64,000 nucleotides of DNA from Uliginosibacterium flavum (lineage in GTDB: Bacteria; Pseudomonadota; Gammaproteobacteria; Burkholderiales; Rhodocyclaceae). Position numbers and translations under genes: made by a program. Below the pieces are notes generated by a model. The model ran no database searches, was not told the DNA's origin, and was given only the letters and a program-made list of their open reading frames with translations. The DNA lies in assembly GCF_040566545.1 (NCBI RefSeq), contig NZ_JBEWZI010000021.1, positions 5,601-69,600 of the forward strand. Reading direction: 5' to 3'. Shown here in pieces: positions 18,382 through 27,679 of the stretch (within the stretch, counting starts at the first letter, position 1; every line of letters begins with the position of its first letter).

Positions 18382-19014
18382 TCAGTTGCCCGGTTCGCTC
18401 GGCGCAGCCACCTTCTTGCTGCCGATCTTGCTCTCCTCGCCCTTCAGCAGCCGGCGGATGTTGTCCTTGTGGCGCCAGATCAGCACGGTCACCATGGCCA
18501 TCACGCCCACGGTCCAGTACTCCGAGCCGGTGATCCAGCGGGTCAGGGCCGGTGCGGCAATGGCGGCGGTGACTGCTGCGGCCGATGAGTAACGGCTGAT
18601 CAGCGCCGTTGCCAGCCACACCAGCAGCACCGCGCCCCCCAGCAAAGGATTGATCCCCAGCAGCACGCCAGCGGCGGTGGCGACCCCTTTGCCGCCCTTG
18701 CCGCGCAGGAAGACTGAAAAAACGTGACCGAGGAATACCGCAACGGCAATCAGTGCCAGCGCTGTGCCATCCAGCTTCAATTCCGGTGCAAAGGCGCGCG
18801 CCGCCCACACCACCAGTCCGCCCTTGGCAGCGTCTCCCAGCAGGGTCAGCAGCGCAGCGGTTTTGTTGCCGCTGCGCAGCACGTTGGTGGCGCCGGGATT
18901 GCCGGAGCCGAAGCTGCGCGGGTCGGACAGGCCCATGGCGCGGCTTACGACCACGGCAAACGGGATGCTACCAATCAGGTAGGCGGCAAGCAGCAAGGGT
19001 AGAATCAGCGACAT
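18382..19014 (-). CDS. plsY: Acyl-phosphate glycerol-3-phosphate acyltransferase PlsY
   Basis: A 210-residue membrane enzyme that makes 1-acyl-glycerol-3-phosphate from acyl-phosphate. It has about five hydrophobic helices. Conserved motifs are GSIPFAVVVSRAMG, GSGNPGATNVLR (phosphate binding) and FLRGKGGKGVATAAGV. The C-terminus ends with a basic tail (HKDNIRRLLKGEESKIGSKK). It is divergent from folB with a 33-base gap, the common arrangement in Proteobacteria. Confidence 0.95.
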   Translation of the reverse strand: MSLILPLLLAAYLIGSIPFAVVVSRAMGLSDPRSFGSGNPGATNVLRSGNKTAALLTLLGDAAKGGLVVWAARAFAPELKLDGTALALIAVAVFLGHVFSVFLRGKGGKGVATAAGVLLGINPLLGGAVLLVWLATALISRYSSAAAVTAAIAAPALTRWITGSEYWTVGVMAMVTVLIWRHKDNIRRLLKGEESKIGSKKVAAPSEPGN

Positions 19015-19047
19015 TTCTTCAAGGGCCCAGGGCCGGGTTGGTTATTC

Positions 19048-19449
19048 ATGGATTTCATATTTATCGAAGGCATGCTGGTCGATGCACACGTCGGGATTTA
19101 TCCGCGCGAGCGCATCGCGTCCCAGCCGCTGGAAATCAACATGACCTTCGGCGTGCCCGATGCAGCGGCCGAGCGCGATGATATCGCGGACACGATCAGT
19201 TATGACCTGGTTGTCGACAGAATTCGCGAAGTGCTGGCCCAGCGCCAATTCAATTTGCTTGAAACACTTGGTGAGTTTGTCGTGGCTTTGATGTTTGAGG
19301 AATTCAATGCGCCCTGGGTGCGCGTGTCGATTGCCAAACCTGGCGTGTTGCGCAACGTGCGCCGTGTCGGTGTCTATATCGAGCGGGGACGGAATGGCGA
19401 AGGCCCGCCCGCTGCGGGTGCGGTGCAAATGGGAATGCCGCGCAGTTGA
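19048..19449 (+). CDS. folB: Dihydroneopterin aldolase
   Basis: A 133-residue folate-pathway enzyme that cleaves dihydroneopterin to 6-hydroxymethyl-dihydropterin. The family pattern is VDAHVGIYPRER, D-x-ADTISYDLV and LLETLGEFVVALMFEEF. The C-terminal tail (about 115-133, rich in Gly/Pro) is not conserved. It is divergent from plsY and followed by a REP-like element and a terminator. Confidence 0.92.
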   Translation: MDFIFIEGMLVDAHVGIYPRERIASQPLEINMTFGVPDAAAERDDIADTISYDLVVDRIREVLAQRQFNLLETLGEFVVALMFEEFNAPWVRVSIAKPGVLRNVRRVGVYIERGRNGEGPPAAGAVQMGMPRS

Positions 19450-19487
19450 GCCCGGAAGCTGCAGTTACCCGCTCCCCGCGGCACTGT

Positions 19488-19545
19488 GCAGACAGGCGTG
19501 CTGAAGAAGCCCGCTGGGCGCGGCTCTTCAGGCAGGTGTTGCAGA
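19488..19545. repeat. REP-like element, exact 17-base core
   Basis: This element contains CTGAAGAAGC and the core GCGGCTCTTCAGGCAGG. The 17-base core is identical to one near 34175-34195. It is intergenic between folB and the folB/clpA terminator. Confidence 0.55.
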
Positions 19546-19549
19546 AATA

Positions 19550-19576
19550 ACAAAGGCCGCATTGCGCGGCCTTTGT
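19550..19576. terminator. Bidirectional terminator folB/clpA
   Basis: ACAAAGGCCGC (19550-19560) pairs perfectly with GCGGCCTTTGT (19566-19576) around a 5-base loop. It lies between the convergent folB (+) and clpA (-) genes. Confidence 0.8.
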
Positions 19577-19591
19577 CTGATGTGCCGGTGA

Positions 19592-21871
19592 TCAGGCGTG
19601 GACTTCTTCCTCGTCGAAATGCAGGGCGACTTTGCCCTCGACATTGATATCGATCGTCACCTTGCCGCCGTGGGCAAGACGCCCGAACAGCAGTTCGTCG
19701 GCCAGGGCGGAGCGGATGGTGTCCTGAATCAGGCGTGCCATCGGGCGTGCGCCCATCAGTGGATCGAAGCCTTTTTCGGCCAGCCAGGCCTTGAGGGCGT
19801 CGGTGAAATTCACCTCGACCTTCTTCTCCTGGAGTTGGCCTTCCAGTTGCATCAGGAATTTTTCCACTACACGCATGATGACTTCGCGATCCAGCGGCTT
19901 GAAGGACACGACGGCATCCAGACGGTTGCGGAATTCCGGCGTGAACAGGCGCTTGATTTCGACCATCTCGTCGCCGGCTTCGCGGCTGTTGGTGAAGCCC
20001 ATCGTACCTTTTTGCAGGGCGTCCTGACCGGCGTTGGTGGTCATGATGATGATCACGTTGCGCAGGTCGGCTTCGCGGCCGTTGTTGTCGGTCAGCTTGC
20101 CGTGGTCCATCACCTGCAACAGGATGTTGTAGATGTCCGGATGAGCTTTTTCGATTTCATCAAGCAGCAGCACGCAATGCGGCTTCTTGGTGACCGCCTC
20201 GGTGAGCAGTCCGCCCTGATCAAAGCCGACATAGCCCGGTGGCGCGCCGATCAGGCGACTGACGGCGTGACGTTCCATGTACTCGGACATGTCGAAGCGC
20301 ACCAGTTCGATGCCCAGCGTGTAGGCAAGCTGGCGGGCGACTTCGGTCTTGCCGACGCCGGTGGGGCCGGAGAACAGGAAGCTGCCGATCGGCTTGGCCG
20401 GGTTGCCCAGACCGGAGCGGCTCATCTTGATGGCCTTGGCTAGCGCATCGATGGCAGCTTCCTGACCGAACACCAGGTTCTTCAGATCGCGATCCAGCGT
20501 AGCTAGCGCCGCGCGGTCGTCGTTGGATACCGAGCGCGGTGGGATGCGTGCGATGCGGGCGACGATGTCCTCAATGTCGCCCTTGCCGATGGTCTTCTTC
20601 TGCTTGCTCTTGGGCAGGATGCGTTGGGCTGCACCGGCCTCGTCGATCACGTCGATGGCTTTATCGGGCAGATGACGGTCGTTGATGTAGCGGGCCGATA
20701 GTTCGGCTGCGCTGATGATGGCGGCGGCCGAATACTTGATGCCGTGATGCTCCTCGAAACGGCTCTTGAGTCCCTTGAGGATCTCGATGGTTTCGGGGAT
20801 CGAGGGCTCGCTCACGTCGACTTTCTGGAAGCGCCGTGACAGGGCGTGATCCTTCTCGAAAATGCTGCGGAATTCTGTGTAGGTGGTCGCGCCGATGCAT
20901 TTGAGCTGACCGGAAGACAGCGCCGGCTTGAGCAAATTGGAGGCATCCAGCGTGCCGCCCGAGGCGGCGCCCGCGCCGATCAGGGTGTGGATCTCGTCGA
21001 TGAAGAGGATCGCATTCTGATTGTCGAGCAATTGTTTGAGCACCGCCTTGAGGCGTTGCTCAAAGTCGCCACGGTATTTCGTGCCAGCCAGCAGGGCGCC
21101 CATATCCAGTGCATAGACCTGGGCTTCTGCCAGAATTTCGGGCACGCGGCCTTCAACGATGTGGCGCGCCAGACCTTCCGCAATCGCGGTCTTGCCTACG
21201 CCAGCCTCGCCGACCAGCAGCGGATTGTTCTTGCGCCGACGGCACAGGGTCTGGATCACGCGCTCCAGCTCCTTGTCGCGGCCGATCAGGGGGTCGATCT
21301 TGCCCATCAAGGCTTGCTGGTTGAGGTTCTGAGTGTAAGCCTCCAGCGCACCACCAGCGCCGGCAGCCTCACCTTCGCCTTGTTCGCCGCCTTCACCTTC
21401 GCCGGCTTTTTTTTCCGCTGGAGTGCCCGGCACAGGCGCTGCCTTGGCGACGCCGTGCGAGATGAAATTAACCACATCCAGACGCGAGATACCCTGACGC
21501 TGCAGGAAGAAGACGGCGTGCGAATCTTTCTCGCCGAAGATGGCGACCAGCACATTCGCGCCATTCACTTCTTTTTTGCCAGAAGATTGAACGTGCAGGA
21601 TTGCGCGCTGGATCACGCGCTGAAAGCCCAGCGTCGGTTGGGTGTCGATTTCTTCTTCGCCGGAAACCGTAGGGGTGTGCTCGTTGATGAATTTCGTCAG
21701 TTCGCGGCGCAGTTCATCCACGTTGGCCGCGCAGGCGCGCAGCACCTCGGCGGCAGACGGGTTGTCCAGCAGCGCGAGCAGCAGGTGTTCCACGGTAATG
21801 AACTCGTGGCGTTTTTGCCGGGCTTCGACAAAGGCCATGTGCAGGCTTACTTCCAGTTCCTGGGCAATCAT
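19592..21871 (-). CDS. clpA: ATP-dependent Clp protease ATPase subunit ClpA
   Basis: A 759-residue Hsp100 unfoldase that feeds substrates to ClpP. It has an N-terminal double Clp_N repeat (about 1-140), then an insert rich in Gly/Glu (EKKAGEGEGGEQGEGEAAGA). The first AAA+ module has Walker A GEAGVGKT, the second GPTGVGKT with DEIEKAHPD. The conserved IGAPPGYVGFDQGG lies near the pore of module 2. The ATG at 21871 overlaps the clpS stop (TAATG); an earlier in-frame start lies inside clpS. The clpS-clpA order is standard. Confidence 0.97.
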   Translation of the reverse strand: MIAQELEVSLHMAFVEARQKRHEFITVEHLLLALLDNPSAAEVLRACAANVDELRRELTKFINEHTPTVSGEEEIDTQPTLGFQRVIQRAILHVQSSGKKEVNGANVLVAIFGEKDSHAVFFLQRQGISRLDVVNFISHGVAKAAPVPGTPAEKKAGEGEGGEQGEGEAAGAGGALEAYTQNLNQQALMGKIDPLIGRDKELERVIQTLCRRRKNNPLLVGEAGVGKTAIAEGLARHIVEGRVPEILAEAQVYALDMGALLAGTKYRGDFEQRLKAVLKQLLDNQNAILFIDEIHTLIGAGAASGGTLDASNLLKPALSSGQLKCIGATTYTEFRSIFEKDHALSRRFQKVDVSEPSIPETIEILKGLKSRFEEHHGIKYSAAAIISAAELSARYINDRHLPDKAIDVIDEAGAAQRILPKSKQKKTIGKGDIEDIVARIARIPPRSVSNDDRAALATLDRDLKNLVFGQEAAIDALAKAIKMSRSGLGNPAKPIGSFLFSGPTGVGKTEVARQLAYTLGIELVRFDMSEYMERHAVSRLIGAPPGYVGFDQGGLLTEAVTKKPHCVLLLDEIEKAHPDIYNILLQVMDHGKLTDNNGREADLRNVIIIMTTNAGQDALQKGTMGFTNSREAGDEMVEIKRLFTPEFRNRLDAVVSFKPLDREVIMRVVEKFLMQLEGQLQEKKVEVNFTDALKAWLAEKGFDPLMGARPMARLIQDTIRSALADELLFGRLAHGGKVTIDINVEGKVALHFDEEEVHA

Positions 21872-22179
21872 TACGCTTCCTCCATCACGCACGCCAGCGG
21901 ATGCTGGTTCTGACGTGCAAAATTGCCGACCTGCTCGACTTTGGTTGCTGCTACATCACGCGGGAAAATCCCGCAAACGCCTTTGCCTTCACGATGCACG
22001 GCCAGCATTACACGCGTTGCCTGCTCGCGATCCATGCTGAAAAAGTTCTGCAGCACATTGATTACGAAGTCCATGGGGGTGTAATCGTCATTCAACAGCA
22101 GAACCTTGAACATCGGTGGTGCTTGAAGTTTAGTGCGCTCTGCTTCAAGCGTTGTTTCATGTTGTTTTCGAATAGCCAT
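21871..22179 (-). CDS. clpS: ClpS adaptor protein
   Basis: A 102-residue adaptor that delivers N-degron substrates to ClpA. The core FKVLLLNDDYTPMDFVINVLQ carries the N-end-residue pocket, followed by GVCGIFPRDVAATKVEQV. The ATG at 22179 is preceded by GGGG and gives the usual length of about 100; longer in-frame starts reach into the intergenic region. It overlaps clpA by one base. Confidence 0.94.
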   Translation of the reverse strand: MAIRKQHETTLEAERTKLQAPPMFKVLLLNDDYTPMDFVINVLQNFFSMDREQATRVMLAVHREGKGVCGIFPRDVAATKVEQVGNFARQNQHPLACVMEEA

Positions 22180-22555
22180 GAACCCCATTCTAATGACTCC
22201 GCCCCATACATCAAGTTCCATTCTTGAGCTTGAAAATGGTGTCTGTTCCGGCGTTCTCAAGTGCTGATCGGATGCGCCCCGGTCTGGGGCGAAAACGCCG
22301 GGGTGTATGCCGTTTTTCGAAGCAATCGACGTGCCTGAAAGAGGCTTGGTTGCAGTCTGAAGTGCGCTTGTCGTATTCATGCCAACGCCGCAGGTAAGGT
22401 CTATTGACGGTTGGGGTGCTAAGGCGTAAAAGCCGAGAGTGCTCTGTCATGGTGCAATAGGCAACATGGCATTGGCGGCAACGTCGGGCATGCCAAGAAG
22501 TAAACCTGCGCAAGCGGGAGACGAGACAGATAAACCAGAGGAAGAGGTAGAAGGT
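22180..22555. other. Long divergent spacer clpS / cold shock gene
   Basis: This 376-base stretch has no convincing gene. It holds a hairpin CGCCCC-GGTCT-GGGGCG (22275-22291) followed by a related CGCCGGGGTG, and the putative csp promoter and 5' leader from about 22404. Long structured leaders are usual for cold shock genes. Confidence 0.5.
22404..22432 (+). promoter_or_regulatory. Putative sigma-70 promoter of the cold shock gene
   Basis: TTGACG (22404-22409) and TAAAAG (22427-22432) are separated by 17 bases. This would give a 5' leader of about 115 bases before the csp start, consistent with cold-shock mRNA leaders. It is read from sequence only. Confidence 0.4.
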
Positions 22556-22759
22556 ATGGCAACGGGTACAGTAAAGTGGTTCAACGACGCTAAGGGTTTC
22601 GGCTTCATTACGCCGGACGACGGTAGCGAGGATTTGTTTGCGCATTTTTCCGCCATCAACATGAACGGCTTCAAGTCGCTCAAAGAAGGCGATAAAGTTT
22701 CGTTCGAGCCGACGCAAGGCCCCAAGGGCAAGCAGGCTTCGAACATTCAGCGCGCCTGA
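22556..22759 (+). CDS. Cold shock protein (CspA family)
   Basis: A 67-residue single cold-shock domain. RNP1 is KGFGFIT and RNP2 is DLFAHFS, the nucleic-acid-binding faces. These proteins bind RNA or single-stranded DNA and resolve secondary structure. The ATG at 22556 is used because MATGTVKWFNDAKGFGF is the canonical start, with AGGTAGAAGG upstream; an in-frame extension from 22439 is leader sequence. A terminator follows within 30 bases, so it is monocistronic. Confidence 0.95.
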   Translation: MATGTVKWFNDAKGFGFITPDDGSEDLFAHFSAINMNGFKSLKEGDKVSFEPTQGPKGKQASNIQRA

Positions 22760-22788
22760 TCCGGCTGTTCGATTTTTTCGAGCAGCAC

Positions 22789-22821
22789 GAAGGCCCGTCA
22801 GAACCTGGCGGGCCTTTTGTT
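22789..22821 (+). terminator. Intrinsic terminator after csp
   Basis: AAGGCCCG (22790-22797) pairs with CGGGCCTT (22809-22816) and is followed by a T-rich run (TTGTTTTGG). Confidence 0.8.
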
Positions 22822-22835
22822 TTGGTTTTCCTTTT

Positions 22836-23372
22836 ATGAGCCGCATCCTTCTTCTCAACAAACCTTTTGGTGTGCTCAGCCAGTTCACTGGCGAGCCGGG
22901 TCAGCGCACGCTCGCGGATTGCGTGAGTGAAAAAGGCGTATATGCCGCTGGTCGTCTGGATGCGGATAGTGAAGGTTTGCTGCTGCTAACCGATGATGGC
23001 GCGCTGCAGCACCGGCTCGCCGATCCGCGTCACAAGCAAGCCAAGGTGTATCTGGCGCAGGTTGAAGGCATGCCTGAAGAGCAAGCACTGGCGCGCCTCT
23101 GCGGGCGGCTTGATCTGGGCGATTTCGTCACGCAGCCGTGTCGTGCCGAACAGGTAGGCGAACCTGACTGGCTGTGGCCGCGCGATCCCCCTATTCGCGA
23201 GCGCAAGAGCATTCCCACCAGCTGGTTGCGGATTGAATTGCGCGAGGGAAAAAACAGGCAGGTGCGGAGGATGACCGCCAAAGTGGGTTTGCCAACGCTG
23301 CGCTTGATCCGGGTGTCGATTGGTGACTATCGGCTGAACGGTTTATTGCCTGGGCAGTGGCGTCTCGCCTGA
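22836..23372 (+). CDS. rluE: Pseudouridine synthase RluE-like
   Basis: A 178-residue RsuA-family pseudouridine synthase without an S4 domain. The catalytic motif GRLDADSEGLLLL has Asp42. The KLNKPF-type start (LLLNKPFGVLSQF) and REGKNRQVRRM segment are typical. Length and lack of the N-terminal S4 domain match RluE, which modifies U2457 of 23S rRNA in E. coli. It is on the plus strand after the csp terminator. Confidence 0.88.
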   Translation: MSRILLLNKPFGVLSQFTGEPGQRTLADCVSEKGVYAAGRLDADSEGLLLLTDDGALQHRLADPRHKQAKVYLAQVEGMPEEQALARLCGRLDLGDFVTQPCRAEQVGEPDWLWPRDPPIRERKSIPTSWLRIELREGKNRQVRRMTAKVGLPTLRLIRVSIGDYRLNGLLPGQWRLA

Positions 23373-23451
23373 GCAACACTTCCTCAGCCGCTTCAGATGC
23401 CGGACAGGATTGCCCGGTAGAATCCGGGCAACTCCAAGCAGAAAGCTTTTC

Positions 23452-23886
23452 ATGAAATTCCGCAGTGTGCAGGCTGTCGTGCTGACCGCCTTTTCGTTCT
23501 CCGTAATTGCACAGACGCCCAAGACGGTCGATCTGTCGATTGGCATGTACCGGATCCAGGCCGAGGTGGCCGCGACCCAACCGGCACGTGAGCTCGGGCT
23601 GATGAACCGCAAGAGCATGCCGCAGCAGGCCGGCATGCTCTTCGTCTTCGAGCAGCCTCAGACCTATTGTTTCTGGATGAAAAACACTTTGCTGCCCTTG
23701 TCGATTGCCTTCATCGACGAAGCTGGCCAGATCGTCAATCTGGCTGACATGCAGCCCATGAATGAGACCAGCCATTGCGCAGCCAAGCCGATTCGCTATG
23801 CGCTGGAAATGAATCAGGGTTGGTTCAAGGCCAAGGGCATCAAGGCGGGGGCTACGGTCAAGGGTGTGGTGCCTGCCGCAAAGTAA
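23452..23886 (+). CDS. DUF192 family exported protein
   Basis: A 144-residue protein with a signal peptide (about 1-20, VVLTAFSFSVIAQ). The DUF192 pattern is complete: ELGLMNRKSMPQQAGMLFVF, then CFWMKNTLLPLSIAFID and a late GWF-x-GIKAG segment. DUF192 proteins are small periplasmic or archaeal proteins of unknown function. The ATG at 23452 begins the signal peptide. A TAGAAT -10-like hexamer is at 23418. Confidence 0.88.
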   Translation: MKFRSVQAVVLTAFSFSVIAQTPKTVDLSIGMYRIQAEVAATQPARELGLMNRKSMPQQAGMLFVFEQPQTYCFWMKNTLLPLSIAFIDEAGQIVNLADMQPMNETSHCAAKPIRYALEMNQGWFKAKGIKAGATVKGVVPAAK

Positions 23887-23900
23887 GCTTATGCAGGTCA

Positions 23901-23944
23901 CTGAACGTAAAAGAGCGCCGATTCCGGCGCTCTTTTACGTTCAG
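23901..23944. terminator. Perfect 20-bp bidirectional terminator
   Basis: The arm 23901-23920 (CTGAACGTAAAAGAGCGCCG) is matched exactly by 23925-23944 around a 4-base loop ATTC. It sits between the convergent DUF192 gene and rhlE. Confidence 0.85.
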
Positions 23945-23955
23945 CCTCAGCAAAT

Positions 23956-25437
<1,482 letters not shown>

Positions 25438-25516
25438 GTGTTTGGCGTGTGCCGCGAGCTTTGGGCTGCGCGGAATTTATTGAAGGAAAACAAGACAGTA
25501 TAACCGTCTCTGGGAT

Positions 25517-26629
25517 TTATCGGCCGGATTGCTTGTCCGACGGCAGGGTGTGCGGGTGGATCTTGGCCAGATAGGCCGTGACTTCTTCGCGGTCGTGATA
25601 GAGCTGGCGGATGCGCAGCACGTAACTGTCACCGTGCACCTTGAAGCGCGAATCGATGAGCTGGCGGCAGCGCTTGAGTTCGTCGAAGCGCTTTTTCATG
25701 GGCAATTTGAGATTGAAGATGGCTCGCTTGCAGCGTCCGGTGGCGACCCAGTCGGCGACCAGCTGAGCGATGCGACCTGGTTGCTCGACCATATCGCAGA
25801 CCAGCCATTCAACTTGTTTGCGCGGTGCGCGCCAGTTGAAACCGTCGGCTTTCACATGTTCGACCATGCCGGTCTGGATCAGAGCATCGGCCAGCGGACC
25901 GTTATCGACGGCGAAGACATGCAGGCCGCGCTCGGCAAACTGGAAGCTCCAGCCGCCTGGCGCAGCGCCCAGATCGACGGCATAGAGACCGGCGCGCAGG
26001 CTTTGCACGCGCTCATCCTCGGTCATCAGAGCGTCGAAGGCTTCGGCCAGCTTCAGGGTCGAGCGGCTCGGTGCGTTGCGCGGCATGCGCAGGCGGGCGA
26101 TGCCCATTGGCCAAGGTGAGGCGTTGCCGGGATCGGAAAGGCCCAGATCAATCTGGCTGGAGTCCTTGAAGTACAGGTGCAGCGTCGGCAGGTCGGCTTT
26201 GTTGCGCAGGATGCGGCGCGCGCTGAGCGCCCGTTCGATGTGCGGGATGAAGCGTTTGAGGAAGCCACCCAAGGTCTTGGCTTCGTTGGTGTCGGCTGTT
26301 TCCGCTTCGATGCGTCCGATCTGTACACCCAGCGCTTCAATAGCCTCGATCAGCGGCGTGGCGCGGTCTTCGGTGGGCAGGTCGGAGAGGCGTTCGACCC
26401 ACACGCTGCGCTGACGCGCGAACACCAGGGCGTGGAAGGGGGTGGCGTCTTGCGCCAGCTTCCAGTCAAAAATCTCGTCAAAAACGTAATGGACGCAGCC
26501 CGAGTTGGTTTCGGTGCGCGGCTTGCCGCTGATGCCGGCGCGTTTGGCCAACACATCAGCTTCAGCGGAGCATTCAGGTTCAAAACCGGGGCGGCACAGG
26601 AGGATCAAGCCCTTGGCGGTAGCAGACAT
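25517..26629 (-). CDS. rlmM: 23S rRNA (cytidine-2498-2'-O)-methyltransferase RlmM
   Basis: A 370-residue enzyme that 2'-O-methylates C2498 of 23S rRNA. The N-terminal THUMP-like region precedes the Rossmann domain with DLGAAPGGWSFQFAERG. The K-D-K-E tetrad regions include VCDMVEQP and FNLKLPMKKR. Length agrees with the family. It is monocistronic between rhlE and the ParA-like gene, both on the same strand. Confidence 0.93.
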   Translation of the reverse strand: MSATAKGLILLCRPGFEPECSAEADVLAKRAGISGKPRTETNSGCVHYVFDEIFDWKLAQDATPFHALVFARQRSVWVERLSDLPTEDRATPLIEAIEALGVQIGRIEAETADTNEAKTLGGFLKRFIPHIERALSARRILRNKADLPTLHLYFKDSSQIDLGLSDPGNASPWPMGIARLRMPRNAPSRSTLKLAEAFDALMTEDERVQSLRAGLYAVDLGAAPGGWSFQFAERGLHVFAVDNGPLADALIQTGMVEHVKADGFNWRAPRKQVEWLVCDMVEQPGRIAQLVADWVATGRCKRAIFNLKLPMKKRFDELKRCRQLIDSRFKVHGDSYVLRIRQLYHDREEVTAYLAKIHPHTLPSDKQSGR

Positions 26630-26724
26630 CGTGGTGGTTCACAGCAATATGGCAGAGGCGCATGTTACCAGCCTTGCCCACTGCCCCATGAATCCTTCGC
26701 TTGATCGCTCGCGGCGCCATGTAA

Positions 26725-27426
26725 TTACGTTGTGTGGCAAGCCTGCGCTGCGCGCGTATCAATCAGGTTTTGCATGCGGCGGGATGCGCCGAGCGCGGTT
26801 TGTGGAGCGCTAACGCTGGCCACTCCGTGCTCGAGCAGTTGCAATGTGTAGCGGGCGAAGGCGCGGCTGAGTTTATTGACCGGCGTGGGCAAACTCTCCG
26901 GTTGCGGGGTTTGCAGCAGCAGTTTGGATGAGGAAACCGCGAAGACCGGCGCCAGTATCCGGCTCTGCAGCTCTGCCGGCACCGACTCGAGGAGGCGCAG
27001 CGCGGCCTGGTATTGCCAGGGGTTGCTGGGCCATTGCGAGGGCAGGGCGAGGGCGCGCGGCAGGCGCTCCAGATCCCGGTACATCACGCGCAGGTCTTCC
27101 TGTGAGTCCCGAAATGGCAGCAACACCAGATCTGCTGCCTGATACAGCTCTGAATCCGTTTCGATACGATTGGCGCCACCATCAATTACGCCGATCCAGC
27201 CAGTGCGTTCACGCAGGGTGGCGATGATCTGGGTGCGCGCCTGAGCATTGCGCCCATCCGCGAAAACGTAAGGCTGGCTGCCGTGTGGCGGCATTTCGCG
27301 GCAGTCATCGGTCATCACGCAGACGGCACGTTTGCCGAGCAAACCCAGCCCGTGGCACAGCAGGTGCGAGAGGGTGGTTTTTCCGGTGCCGCCCTTGGCG
27401 CCGATGATGCTGATGATTGCCGACAT
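26725..27426 (-). CDS. Orphan ParA/MinD-like ATPase
   Basis: A 233-residue P-loop ATPase. The deviant Walker A motif GAKGGTGKTT is at residues 9-18, and DGGANRIETD provides the switch region. The C-terminal half is not recognisable. No parB, parS or min genes are adjacent, so chromosome partition is unlikely. It is divergent from the HD-GYP/EAL pair across a palindromic site, suggesting shared control. The ATG at 27426 is preceded by GAGGG; a start 32 codons earlier lies in the promoter region. It may position a surface or signalling complex, which is speculation. Confidence 0.75.
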   Translation of the reverse strand: MSAIISIIGAKGGTGKTTLSHLLCHGLGLLGKRAVCVMTDDCREMPPHGSQPYVFADGRNAQARTQIIATLRERTGWIGVIDGGANRIETDSELYQAADLVLLPFRDSQEDLRVMYRDLERLPRALALPSQWPSNPWQYQAALRLLESVPAELQSRILAPVFAVSSSKLLLQTPQPESLPTPVNKLSRAFARYTLQLLEHGVASVSAPQTALGASRRMQNLIDTRAAQACHTT

Positions 27427-27513
27427 GTTTTTGCCCTCGTGCCGCCGTGATTTCTTCAAGTTAGAAGCATGCCCGATGGCTGGCAAGGGCAGGCTGGAAA
27501 CAGGGCTGAAGAA

Positions 27514-27549
27514 TTGCCCCAATTCCGCCGCTTTGGGGCAAATTGCCCC
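27514..27549. promoter_or_regulatory. Putative operator, TTGCCCCAA inverted repeat
   Basis: TTGCCCCAA (27514-27522) and its exact reverse complement TTGGGGCAA (27533-27541) are separated by 10 bases. A third half-site ATTGCCCC follows at 27542-27549. The site lies between the divergent ParA-like and HD-GYP genes. Whether a regulator binds is not known; a hairpin terminator is unlikely because no T-run follows. Confidence 0.4.
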
Positions 27550-27679
27550 GCAAGGCCGTTATCGTTTGTGTTTGCCCTCAGGGCCATGGTTTGCGGGGCG
27601 TTCTTTTGTGTAGGATTGAGAACTAGCTGCAATTGCCGATAACCAACGAATGAATCCAGAAAATCCAGGTGTTTCAGCC

